A stretch of DNA of 13,167 nt from Natrialbaceae archaeon B1-Br10_E2g27. Lineage in GTDB: Archaea; Halobacteriota; Halobacteria; Halobacteriales; Natrialbaceae. The DNA lies in assembly GCA_001563885.1 (NCBI GenBank), contig LKMM01000035.1:1-13167 (forward strand), written 5' to 3'. The notes below the pieces were generated by a model. The model had not been told where the DNA came from. It did no database searches and was given only the letters and a program-made list of their open reading frames with translations. Both the position numbers and the translations under genes were made by a program. Each line of letters opens with the position of its first letter. The stretch's first letter is position 1. Of the stretch, positions 1 through 6,407 are shown in pieces.

Positions 1-2
1 AA

Positions 3-674
3 CTCGAGCGCCAGCGTGACAACTTAGAGATCCTCAATCAGGTCGTCCGTCACGATATCCGCAACGACCTCCAGCTCGTCCAGGCCTACGCGGAGATGCT
101 CACCGACCACGTCGATGCCGACGCAAGTCAGTATCTCGATATTATCCGTGAGAGTGCCGAGAACGCCACCGACCTCACCACGACCGCACGTGATCTCGCG
201 GAGGTGATGTTACAGCCGGAACTTGAGGACCAACAGGTCGCAGTAGACGTCACGATCGAACAGCAACTCGCTGACGTTCGCTCGGCGTATCCGGACGCTG
301 CTGTCATGGTCGAGACGCCACTGCCGTCGGTCGACGTCGTCGGCAACGACATGCTCGGAGCCGTCTTCCGAAATCTGCTGAAAAACGCGATCCAGCACAA
401 CGACAGCGAGGTCGCGACCGTCACAGTCGACGTCGCAACCGCCGACGACGACGTCGAGGTACGCGTTGCCGACAACGGCCCCGGCATCTCCAACGCACAA
501 AAAAAAGAAATCTTCGGAAAAGGGGAAAAGGGACTCGAGAGCGACGGGACCGGGATCGGCCTCTACCTGGTCCAGGAACTCGTCGAAAGCTGCGGCGGCG
601 ACGTCTGGGTCGAGGACAACGATCCAACCGGCGCTGTCTTCGTCGTCAGACTTCCCCGCTCGAGTGAGCGGTGA
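3..674 (+). CDS. Sensor histidine kinase, C-terminal part (5' end cut by window)
   Basis: The frame is open from position 3 with no start in sight, so the gene begins before the window. About 223 residues are visible. An H-box reading VVRHDIRNDLQLVQ sits near visible residue 17, and its phospho-accepting His codon is at 51-53. It is followed by a dimerisation helix and an HATPase_c domain. That domain shows an N-box (FRNLLKNAIQHND, about residues 122-134), a G1 box (DNGPGIS, about 157-163) and a G2 box (GTGIGLYLVQEL, about 182-193). These are the catalytic parts of a two-component kinase that autophosphorylates on His. The sensor domains, perhaps PAS or membrane segments, are outside the window, so the signal is unknown. 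No response regulator is adjacent in the visible part. The region between G1 and G2 contains an A8 run and is lysine-rich, which is unusual in this acidic proteome. The gene converges on the tRNA gene. Confidence 0.93.
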   Translation, partial: LERQRDNLEILNQVVRHDIRNDLQLVQAYAEMLTDHVDADASQYLDIIRESAENATDLTTTARDLAEVMLQPELEDQQVAVDVTIEQQLADVRSAYPDAAVMVETPLPSVDVVGNDMLGAVFRNLLKNAIQHNDSEVATVTVDVATADDDVEVRVADNGPGISNAQKKEIFGKGEKGLESDGTGIGLYLVQELVESCGGDVWVEDNDPTGAVFVVRLPRSSER

Positions 675-744
675 ACTGTTGTCCCTCGCGGATCCACTAC
701 CGACGCTCACGGCTCACTTCGTTTCCGTTGTTCGCGTCGAGAAG

Positions 745-818
745 TGGGCCGACTCGGATTTGAACCGAGAACCTCCACCTTATCAGAGTGGCGCTCAACC
801 TGATTGAGCTATCGGCCC
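745..818 (-). tRNA. tRNA-Ile (anticodon GAU)
   Basis: The minus strand folds into a full cloverleaf of 74 nt. The acceptor stem is GGGCCGA/TCGGCCC with discriminator A. The D-arm stem is GCTC/GAGC. The anticodon stem CCACT/GGTGG closes the 7-nt loop CTGATAA with anticodon GAT, and the T-arm CTCGG/CCGAG closes loop TTCAAAT. No CCA is encoded, no intron interrupts the anticodon loop, and the variable loop is short (AGGTT). It decodes AUC/AUU isoleucine codons. It lies 68 bp downstream of the FxsA-family gene on the same strand, but a separate TATA-like element is present in between. Confidence 0.97.
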
Positions 819-847
819 GCGACTGCAATCGGTAGTTGCTCGGTGGT

Positions 848-859
848 ACGTTTAAACGT
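848..859 (-). promoter_or_regulatory. TATA-like box A of the tRNA-Ile gene, inside a 12-bp palindrome
   Basis: ACGTTTAAACGT is a perfect palindrome whose TTTAAA core (851-856) lies about 35 bp upstream of the tRNA 5' end. That would start transcription a few nucleotides before the mature tRNA, as expected for an archaeal tRNA promoter. It lies in the short gap after the FxsA-family stop codon. Being symmetric, it gives no direction itself; the assignment rests on spacing. Confidence 0.55.
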
Positions 860-886
860 TTCTTTCCAAGTGGACAGTGAGAACCG

Positions 887-1474
887 CTACCGAGCGGAGG
901 GGTCGTCCTCGTCGCTCGAGCGATCCGTGGTTCGTTCCTCGCCGAGGTCGACGGTGTAGGTGGTCTGGCCGTCGTCGTCGACGCTGTAAGCGTCAGCGCC
1001 GAGGTCGTAGGTGCCGGAGGCGTCGCCGGTCGCGTTCTGGGTTGTGCTGTCGGGGAAGCCGACGGTCCAGACGTTACCGCTTACGAAGCCGCCTGCCTTT
1101 TTGTCGGCGTAAGGGACGATAACGTAGCGTTTGAGCCCTGCACGGATTGGGATACGCGTCAGTGGAACCACGAGCGCAAAGCCGATAATGTCGGTTACCA
1201 GTCCTGGAGTAAGGAGGAAGGCTCCGGCGGCGATCAACAGCCCGCCGTCGAGTAGTTCGTTCGTCGGGGGCTTGCCGGCTGCGAGGGTACGTTGCATCTT
1301 CCGTAGTGTTCGCCGACCCTCGGCGCGGACGAGTAACATTCCGACCAGTCCCGTGAGGACGACGAGCAGGACCATCCCGACCCAGCCGATGACGGTCGTC
1401 TGGCTGACGACGACCGCGAGCAAGACGGCGTCGAGAAACGGGATGAGCAACAGCGCGAAGATCCACCGGAGCAT
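887..1474 (-). CDS. fxsA: FxsA family membrane protein
   Basis: The 195-residue protein starts MLRWIFALLLIPFLDAVLL, the pattern typical of FxsA. Hydrophobic segments lie at about residues 2-24, 28-49 and 77-104. The short loop carries RRTLRKMQRTLAAGKPP, and the third segment carries the family's LLTPGLVTDIIG stretch. The C-terminal 65 residues or so are hydrophilic, acidic and probably disordered. FxsA is named for E. coli, where overproduction suppresses F-exclusion of phage T7; its native role is poorly defined. The open frame extends to a TTG at 1501, but the ATG at 1474 is preferred because the first membrane helix begins immediately after it, as in relatives. The gene is divergent from the DUF255 gene, with 92 bp between start codons, and is followed by tRNA-Ile. 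Confidence 0.85.
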   Translation of the reverse strand: MLRWIFALLLIPFLDAVLLAVVVSQTTVIGWVGMVLLVVLTGLVGMLLVRAEGRRTLRKMQRTLAAGKPPTNELLDGGLLIAAGAFLLTPGLVTDIIGFALVVPLTRIPIRAGLKRYVIVPYADKKAGGFVSGNVWTVGFPDSTTQNATGDASGTYDLGADAYSVDDDGQTTYTVDLGEERTTDRSSDEDDPSAR

Positions 1475-1566
1475 GCTCCGAAATTGGCCCTCGAGCGTCA
1501 AAACCCTTTACGCTTGTCTCCCCAGTCGAACGAAGGGCTTACCCCCGCGACTCGCTACCGTCCGGT

Positions 1567-3204
1567 ATGGACGATCCAACCCGCGTCGAGTGGCGCGAGT
1601 GGGGGGCTGAAGCGTTCGAGGAGGCAGACTCGAGGGACGTCCCCGTTTTGCTCTCGCTTTCGGCAACCTGGTGTGATCACTGTCACGAGATGGACGCCGA
1701 AACCTACGCCAACCCGAAAATCGCGGCGAACGTAACCGACAGTTTCGTCCCGATTCGAGTCGACGTCGATCGCCATCCCCGCGTGCGCGATCGGTACAAC
1801 ATGGGTGGCTTTCCGTCGACGGTGTTTCTCGCCCCCGACGGAAACGTACTCACGGGTGCGGGCTATCTCGGGCCCGACGGGATGCGACAGGTAATCGATA
1901 GCGTCCGCACCATGTGGCAGACCCAGGGGAGCGGCGCAGCCCGGGTCCCTCGCCCGCTCAGAGCAGACGACCCGCCTGCAGGAACGCTCACCCCCGACAT
2001 CGAGGCCACAATGGTCAGCCAACTCACCGAAACCTACGACGAGGTCGCCGGCGGCTGGGGTGGCGGGCCGAAGTTTCCGCTCCCCGACGCCCTCGAGTTT
2101 GCGCTCAAACGCGACCGGGAGATGGCGCTGCGGTCGTTTGACGCCGTCAGTGCGAACTTGCTCGACGAATTTGATGGTGGCTTCTACCGGTTTGGGGCCG
2201 AACGCGACTGGTCTGGGCTCCAACACGAGAAGCTGCTGGATTCGAACGCTGCCCTGGTCCGGGCGTTTGCCAACGCCTACCTCCATACGGGCAGCGAGGA
2301 GTACCGAGAGCCGGCCGAACGAACCATCGAGTTTCTGACAACGACGCTGTGGAACGATACAGCGGACGCATTCGCCAACAGCCAGGCTCCTGGCGAGCCA
2401 GCTGCCCACGGTCTCGACGCCACCGACCGCGAGGTCGCCGCGGATCCACCCGTCGACGAGGGGGTCTTCGCCGGAGCCAACGCACTCGCCATCGATGCAC
2501 TCTGTACCTACGCCGCCTACACCGACGACGAGCACGCCCGTCGGTACGCCGAACGCGCCCTCGAGACCTTCCGAACCACGTTACTCGTCGATGGCGTCGT
2601 GTTCCACACCCGAACCGAGGCACTCGCCGACGACGAGCCGACGTGTCTGCTCACGAACCAGGCCCGTGTCCTCGATGCGCTGACGACGGTCGCAGGAACG
2701 ATCGACCCCGATGCCGTCGCAGAGGCCGAGTCCGTCGCCGAGACGACGATCGACCGACTTCGAGACGGCCAGTCGTTCGTCGACGGTCCAGCCGAAGGCG
2801 TCGGGCTGCTCGAGCGACAACTCCGTCCGCTCGATGATAACGTCCTCATGGCTGATGCATTGGTCGACCTCGCTGCGATCACGGGCGACGATAGCTACCG
2901 CAAGCATGCACGCGAGACCCTCGAAGCCTTCGCCGGCGCGAGCGATCGCTTCGGTGTCCAGGTCGCCCACTACGGAACGGCCGTCTCACGGCTGCTCGAG
3001 GGGCCGCTCGTAATCCGCATTGGCGATGAGGTTGGTTCGGATCTCCACCGGGCCGCCTGGCGACTCGCAGACCACGAGAAGGTCGTCACCCTCGATTCCG
3101 ATCTCGAGGCTGGAACTGCCGTCATAGAGCGTGACACATACCGGTCTGTGCCCGCAACAACGCCCGAAGAGTTGAGCGACCGCCTCAGGGCATCGATCAC
3201 GTAA
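1567..3204 (+). CDS. Thioredoxin-fold DUF255 (YyaL/SSP411-like) protein
   Basis: The protein has 545 residues. The N-terminal 110 or so form a thioredoxin-like domain with a WCDHCHEM active-site-like motif (Cys36, Cys39) and a GGFPSTVFL strand that places the expected cis-proline at Pro83. The rest (about 140-540) is helical and rich in repeated Trp/Gly/Leu segments such as GGWGGGPKFP and EKLLDSNAALV. This resembles the (alpha/alpha)6-barrel, epimerase/glycosidase-like part of the COG1331 family that includes human SPATA20 and Bacillus YyaL. Bacterial members are usually nearer 650-700 residues, so this is a shorter form. The biochemical role of the family is not established; a redox or thiol-linked task is an inference from CxxC. 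No signal peptide is visible, so it is probably cytoplasmic. A TrmB-type regulator follows after 81 bp but has its own TATA box. Confidence 0.85.
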   Translation: MDDPTRVEWREWGAEAFEEADSRDVPVLLSLSATWCDHCHEMDAETYANPKIAANVTDSFVPIRVDVDRHPRVRDRYNMGGFPSTVFLAPDGNVLTGAGYLGPDGMRQVIDSVRTMWQTQGSGAARVPRPLRADDPPAGTLTPDIEATMVSQLTETYDEVAGGWGGGPKFPLPDALEFALKRDREMALRSFDAVSANLLDEFDGGFYRFGAERDWSGLQHEKLLDSNAALVRAFANAYLHTGSEEYREPAERTIEFLTTTLWNDTADAFANSQAPGEPAAHGLDATDREVAADPPVDEGVFAGANALAIDALCTYAAYTDDEHARRYAERALETFRTTLLVDGVVFHTRTEALADDEPTCLLTNQARVLDALTTVAGTIDPDAVAEAESVAETTIDRLRDGQSFVDGPAEGVGLLERQLRPLDDNVLMADALVDLAAITGDDSYRKHARETLEAFAGASDRFGVQVAHYGTAVSRLLEGPLVIRIGDEVGSDLHRAAWRLADHEKVVTLDSDLEAGTAVIERDTYRSVPATTPEELSDRLRASIT

Positions 3205-3255
3205 CCCACACACGCCCCTCGAGTGAAGCGACCCGCAGTAGAAACCACCACAGTG

Positions 3256-3261
3256 TTTATT
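3256..3261 (+). promoter_or_regulatory. TATA-like box of the TrmB-type regulator gene
   Basis: TTTATT is centred about 27 bp before the ATG at 3286. This is the spacing of a leaderless archaeal transcript, and it supports that ATG over the GTG at 3223. Confidence 0.6.
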
Positions 3262-3285
3262 GATTCGCACCCACCTCTGTCAACT

Positions 3286-4089
3286 ATGGCCACGCTCAGG
3301 GATCTCGGGCTCTCGGAGTACGAAGCTCGAGCGTATCGGTCGCTATTGAATACGGGACCGACAACGGCCAAGGAGTTGTCTCGAGCGAGCGACGTCCCGA
3401 TGGGGCGGATCTACGACGTGCTAAACAGCCTCGAACAGCACAATCTCGCACGCAGCCAGACCGCGAGTCGGCCAAAAAAATACGTCGCCGTCGAGCCGAA
3501 TACGGCGCTCGATCGATTGCTTGAGGAACGAAAGCGCGAACTCGACGAACGCGTCGAGCGCTATGAGTCGATCGTTGATGAACTTTCGGCGGAACTCGAC
3601 GCCGCCGACCCGGTCGAAGACAGGTTTTGGACGGCTGCCGTTGGTCCCGATGAGACGGTCGATCTCCTCTTAGAGCGGCTGTCTGCCGCCGACGACCACA
3701 TCGTGATGGTAGCGGCCGATCCCGTCCCGAAACGTGACATCCAGGCGGTCAGCGAGGCGGTCACTGCTGCACTCGAGGACGCACTCGAGCGAGGTGTCTC
3801 CGTAGATATCCTCATGACTCACAAACTGGTCGCATCGCTTTCCGTGCGAGTTGGCGAGCGATATCAGGAGACGTTGCAAGCGCGTGAGGATTTCGAGGTT
3901 CGGACCGACGACGACATCACGGGGTCGTTCAACGTCATCGACGGCGTCGAGGTCTGCATTCAGGTGCCAAACCCACTGTCCTCGGGTGAGGCCTTCGGAA
4001 TGATCGATCTCAAAGACCCCGAGTTTGCAGGCAGTGTCACAGCGGAGTTCAAACCGCGGTGGAACAGTGCCGAACCACTCGTGTTCTAG
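3286..4089 (+). CDS. TrmB-type transcriptional regulator
   Basis: The 267-residue protein opens with a winged helix-turn-helix of the TrmB family: LRDLGLSEYEARAYRSLL, then TAKELSRASDVPMGRIYDVLNSL, about residues 4-70. A charged coiled coil (about 75-107) probably dimerises it. The C-terminal part (about 113-260) resembles the phospholipase-D-like effector domain of TrmB proteins such as those controlling sugar metabolism, but I see no catalytic HxK signature. The ligand and targets cannot be told from sequence. The start at 3286 is chosen over the GTG at 3223 because of a TATA-like box 27 bp upstream and because the HTH begins right there. The stop codon TAG (4087-4089) overlaps the first bases of a palindromic repeat. 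It may be autoregulated or act on the DUF255 gene upstream, but nothing in the sequence shows this. Confidence 0.88.
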   Translation: MATLRDLGLSEYEARAYRSLLNTGPTTAKELSRASDVPMGRIYDVLNSLEQHNLARSQTASRPKKYVAVEPNTALDRLLEERKRELDERVERYESIVDELSAELDAADPVEDRFWTAAVGPDETVDLLLERLSAADDHIVMVAADPVPKRDIQAVSEAVTAALEDALERGVSVDILMTHKLVASLSVRVGERYQETLQAREDFEVRTDDDITGSFNVIDGVEVCIQVPNPLSSGEAFGMIDLKDPEFAGSVTAEFKPRWNSAEPLVF

Positions 4090-4255
4090 TGCTTTGGCAA
4101 GCCTGAACTGATGGGTCGAACCAGTCGTCGGGTGTCGGTTCGACCCATCAGTCGACGCTTGGCGGAGTACTAGTGCTTTGGCAAGCCTGAACTGATGGGT
4201 CGAACCAGTCGGCGGGTATCGGTTCGACACATCAGTCGACGCTCGGAAGGGGATT
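4088..4255. repeat. Two tandem copies of an 84-bp near-palindromic element
   Basis: Copy 1 is 4088-4171 and copy 2 is 4172-4255, directly abutting. Each has a 16-bp inner stem, ACTGATGGGTCGAACC paired with its complement (4107-4122 with 4137-4152, perfect; 4191-4206 with 4221-4236, one mismatch), around a 14-nt loop. Outer arms of 19 nt extend the symmetry imperfectly, so each unit reads as arm-loop-arm (35-14-35). The copies differ at few positions except the outer 3' arm of copy 2, which has diverged. The element fills the gap between the convergent TrmB-type gene and mptA, and both stop codons overlap its ends. It could act as a bidirectional terminator, or be a non-autonomous mobile palindrome or REP-like sequence that duplicated in place. 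Confidence 0.9.
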
Positions 4256-5183
4256 ATCGGCCGGTTACTTCCTCACGCAGGGTTGCCATCTCGACGATCC
4301 GTTCGGCGTGGGCGTTGTGTTGGTGGATCGACTCGTCGTTTGACTGTTTCATCGTGATGACCGCGTCATCTTCCAGATGGTCGAACTCGTCGACAACGCC
4401 TTCGGCCATCGAGCGAACACAATCCTCGACGAACTTCGCATCGGAGTGAGCCGCATACGTCATGTGATCTTCGTCCGGTCGCTTGGCGAGGTTGTAGATC
4501 CGTGCGCTCATCGCGTCGCGGGCGATGTCGATGACGTCGTTGAGATCGACTTCGGGATCGCCAGCGGCCTCGACTGTCAGCGTCGCGTGTCCGCGCTGGG
4601 AGTGGCCCGGTTGTGGGACCTGCTTTAGGAACTCGGTGATCGTCTCCTCGTCAACCTCGAGGTCCTCTAAGGTCTTTTTTGCGCGTGCGGCGGACATTCC
4701 CTGCGAACAGGGACAGACGGTCATGCCGACGACTTTGGCCCCGATTTCCTCGCGAGTGCCCTCCTCGGTCGCCGTTGCCGAGGCGATGATATCGACGGTG
4801 TGTTGGGTCTCGCGGTCGGTCGCCGGCGTCTGCTCGCGGCGCATGAACTCGGCTGACATCGAGACTTCAGCCCGGGAGGTGTAGTCGTGTTTCTCGAGTA
4901 AGCGTTCGGCGGCGTCGCCACAGACGTCTTCGACGCGATAGGCCTCTTCGCGGGTGGCGTCTTCTAGAATCTCGTCGATGACCTCCATGTTGCGGCTCAT
5001 ATCGGCACCTTTACGCCACTTTGGGAGATCGACGAAGACCTCGAACTCGGCGGTGAACACGAGCGGGCGGTCGCCGTTGCGGGAGATCTTGACGAGTTTC
5101 TCGACGCCGGTGACGCCGACCTGACTGAGACCAACAGTGACCTCCGGAGAGGTCGCCTGTACGTCCGGGAGTTGATGACTCAT
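4254..5183 (-). CDS. mptA: GTP cyclohydrolase MptA (type IB, COG1469)
   Basis: The 309-residue protein matches the archaeal MptA/FolE2 family along its whole length. Recognisable parts are QVGVTGVEKLVKI (about 21-33), FVDLPKWRKGADMSRNME (about 50-67), VCPCSQ with Cys157 and Cys159, the GHSQRGHATL stretch with His194 and His199, and a His-rich ESIHQHNAHAER near the C-terminus. The Cys and His residues are expected to hold the catalytic metal, Fe(II) in methanogen MptA. The enzyme opens GTP to a dihydroneopterin cyclic phosphate or triphosphate, the first step toward pterins. In haloarchaea this activity is thought to feed both folate and the archaeosine tRNA base. An ATG three codons upstream (5192) is possible, but 5183 gives the usual MSHQLPDV start and a TATA-like box 27 bp away. 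The stop TAA touches the palindromic repeat. Confidence 0.93.
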   Translation of the reverse strand: MSHQLPDVQATSPEVTVGLSQVGVTGVEKLVKISRNGDRPLVFTAEFEVFVDLPKWRKGADMSRNMEVIDEILEDATREEAYRVEDVCGDAAERLLEKHDYTSRAEVSMSAEFMRREQTPATDRETQHTVDIIASATATEEGTREEIGAKVVGMTVCPCSQGMSAARAKKTLEDLEVDEETITEFLKQVPQPGHSQRGHATLTVEAAGDPEVDLNDVIDIARDAMSARIYNLAKRPDEDHMTYAAHSDAKFVEDCVRSMAEGVVDEFDHLEDDAVITMKQSNDESIHQHNAHAERIVEMATLREEVTGR

Positions 5184-5206
5184 TACCCGCATTCGGGACA
5201 GGGTGC

Positions 5207-5213
5207 GAATAGG
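5207..5213 (-). promoter_or_regulatory. TATA-like box of mptA
   Basis: On the minus strand this reads CCTATTC, preceded by a CGAAACC stretch that could serve as BRE. Its centre is 27 bp from the ATG at 5183, which fits a leaderless transcript. Confidence 0.45.
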
Positions 5214-5276
5214 GGTTTCGGAACCTGCAGAATCGGATCGAACCCCGAACGGAGCACGTCCATGGCTTCGAACTTC

Positions 5277-5350
5277 TTTAAGTGCCTCTGGTCACAAGTT
5301 GTAGATACGACGGGGAAGCTCTTCTGTCTGATACTCGAGTGCGTGCCCCG
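5277..5350 (+). promoter_or_regulatory. Possible orphan promoter and short structured transcript in the mptA/exchanger gap
   Basis: TTTAAG at 5277-5282 looks like an archaeal TATA box but lies about 135 bp before the exchanger gene, which has its own closer box. About 27 bp downstream begins a segment whose ends can pair: CGGGG at 5311-5315 with CCCCG at 5346-5350. This could be a small RNA or a second, leadered promoter for the exchanger gene. A 31-codon frame (5262-5357) is present but matches nothing I recognise. Confidence 0.2.
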
Positions 5351-5383
5351 AAAGTGACGTTCGGCCGATCGTCGGTTCCGGGC

Positions 5384-5390
5384 TTTTATA
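5384..5390 (+). promoter_or_regulatory. TATA-like box of the cation exchanger gene
   Basis: TTTTATA is centred 28 bp upstream of the ATG at 5415, in an otherwise GC-rich stretch. This fits a leaderless haloarchaeal promoter. Confidence 0.65.
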
Positions 5391-5414
5391 CTATCATCTC
5401 GAGTAGCGCCCCCT

Positions 5415-6359
5415 ATGCTCTCGGGTACGACGCTGTCTGTCCTCTTGCTTGCAGCCGGCGTTGTTGCCCTCTATATCGGTGCGGAGTTACTCGTCGCCGG
5501 TGCCGGACGACTGGCCCTGGGTGTCGGTCTTCGGGCGGCGACCGTCGGTGTGACTGTCATCGCGTTTGCGACGACCGCACCGGAGTTGTTCGTCGCCGTT
5601 ATCGGCGCACTCGGCGTGGGTACCGACACCGGGCTGGGGACCGTGCTGGGCTCGAATATCGCAAACATCGGACTCGTCCTCGGCCTTGCGGCACTCATCA
5701 AGCCACTCTCGGTGAGCGAGCGAGTCATGCGACGACACGTCCCGTTTATGGTCTTTGCAGCGCTGTTGCTCGTCGTGTTGGGTGCCGATGGAACGATCGG
5801 CCGACTCGAGGGTGCGATTATGCTGCTTTCACTCGCCGGGTTCACCGGCTACCTCGTCTACTACGTCAACGTCGACCCGGCACCGCCGTCGGCCGATCCG
5901 GACGCCGGTGAGGGAATTCAGACGCGAGATGTCGCCTTCGTTCTCGGCGGTCTCCTCGCGTTGGTGGTTGGCTCCCGGTGGCTCGTCGCCGGCGGCAGCG
6001 CCCTCTTGCTCGATCTCGGCTTTTCGGAACTGTTCGTCGGCCTGACTGTCCTTGCACTCGGTACCTCGCTGCCGGAGCTTGCCGCCTCCGTCGTCGGCGC
6101 GATTCGCGGCGAGACGGCCTTTGCGATCGGGAACATCGTTGGCTCGAACATCTACAACGTCCTGGCAGTCCTCGGAATCGTCGCGCTCATCACACCGATT
6201 TCGATTTCGACGGCAACCCTTCGGTTCGAACTCCCCATGCTGGTGGCGTTCACCGTCGTCTTGGTCGCGATGATGGGCTACGGACGCAGGCTCTCGAGGC
6301 TCGATGGGGCCGGACTCGTCGTCGGCTACGTCATCTTCGTCTACTTGCTCTTGCCGTGA
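5415..6359 (+). CDS. CaCA-family sodium(or proton)/calcium antiporter
   Basis: The 314-residue membrane protein has about ten hydrophobic segments and the two inverted alpha-repeats that define the Ca2+/cation antiporter superfamily. Repeat 1 (about 50-90) reads FATTAPELFV followed by LGSNIANIGLVLG. Repeat 2 (about 215-254) reads GTSLPELAASVVGAI followed by GNIVGSNIYNVLAVLG. The Glu of each PE motif and the Ser/Asn of each GSN motif line the ion path in solved relatives such as NCX_Mj. A short acidic loop (about 152-171) separates the halves. There is no large cytoplasmic regulatory domain, as usual for prokaryotic members. The role is probably Ca2+ extrusion at the cost of an Na+ or H+ gradient, but the coupling ion cannot be read from sequence. 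Repeat 1 has ATTAPE where GTSxPE is usual. The next gene, dtdA, starts 48 bp downstream and could be cotranscribed. Confidence 0.92.
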   Translation: MLSGTTLSVLLLAAGVVALYIGAELLVAGAGRLALGVGLRAATVGVTVIAFATTAPELFVAVIGALGVGTDTGLGTVLGSNIANIGLVLGLAALIKPLSVSERVMRRHVPFMVFAALLLVVLGADGTIGRLEGAIMLLSLAGFTGYLVYYVNVDPAPPSADPDAGEGIQTRDVAFVLGGLLALVVGSRWLVAGGSALLLDLGFSELFVGLTVLALGTSLPELAASVVGAIRGETAFAIGNIVGSNIYNVLAVLGIVALITPISISTATLRFELPMLVAFTVVLVAMMGYGRRLSRLDGAGLVVGYVIFVYLLLP

Positions 6360-6407
6360 GCCACGCAGAATCGTCGAATTGACGGTTACTCGGCGTCGAA
6401 GGCGACT

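Noticed and set aside
1555..2535. Long minus-strand frame (326 codons) opposite the DUF255 gene
   Set aside because: Long antisense frames are common in GC-rich haloarchaeal genes. The plus strand encodes a clear thioredoxin-fold protein and the antisense product has no recognisable motif.
4137..4152. tRNA-gene fragment in the palindrome (GGTTCGACCC resembles a T-arm)
   Set aside because: No acceptor or anticodon arm is present and the match is a short part of a longer symmetric stem, so chance is more likely.
3670..4230. Minus-strand frame of 186 codons with a repeated peptide containing GSTHQFRLAKAL
   Set aside because: The peptide repeat is simply the 84-bp DNA repeat read in one frame; the rest is antisense to the TrmB-type gene and shows no protein family.
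4088..4255. CRISPR-like repeat
   Set aside because: Only two units, abutting with no unique spacers, and each is internally palindromic over its full length. No cas gene is nearby.
5262..5357. 31-codon frame starting MASNFFKCLW
   Set aside because: Its start lies before the nearest promoter-like box, it has no ribosome site and it matches no family I recognise.
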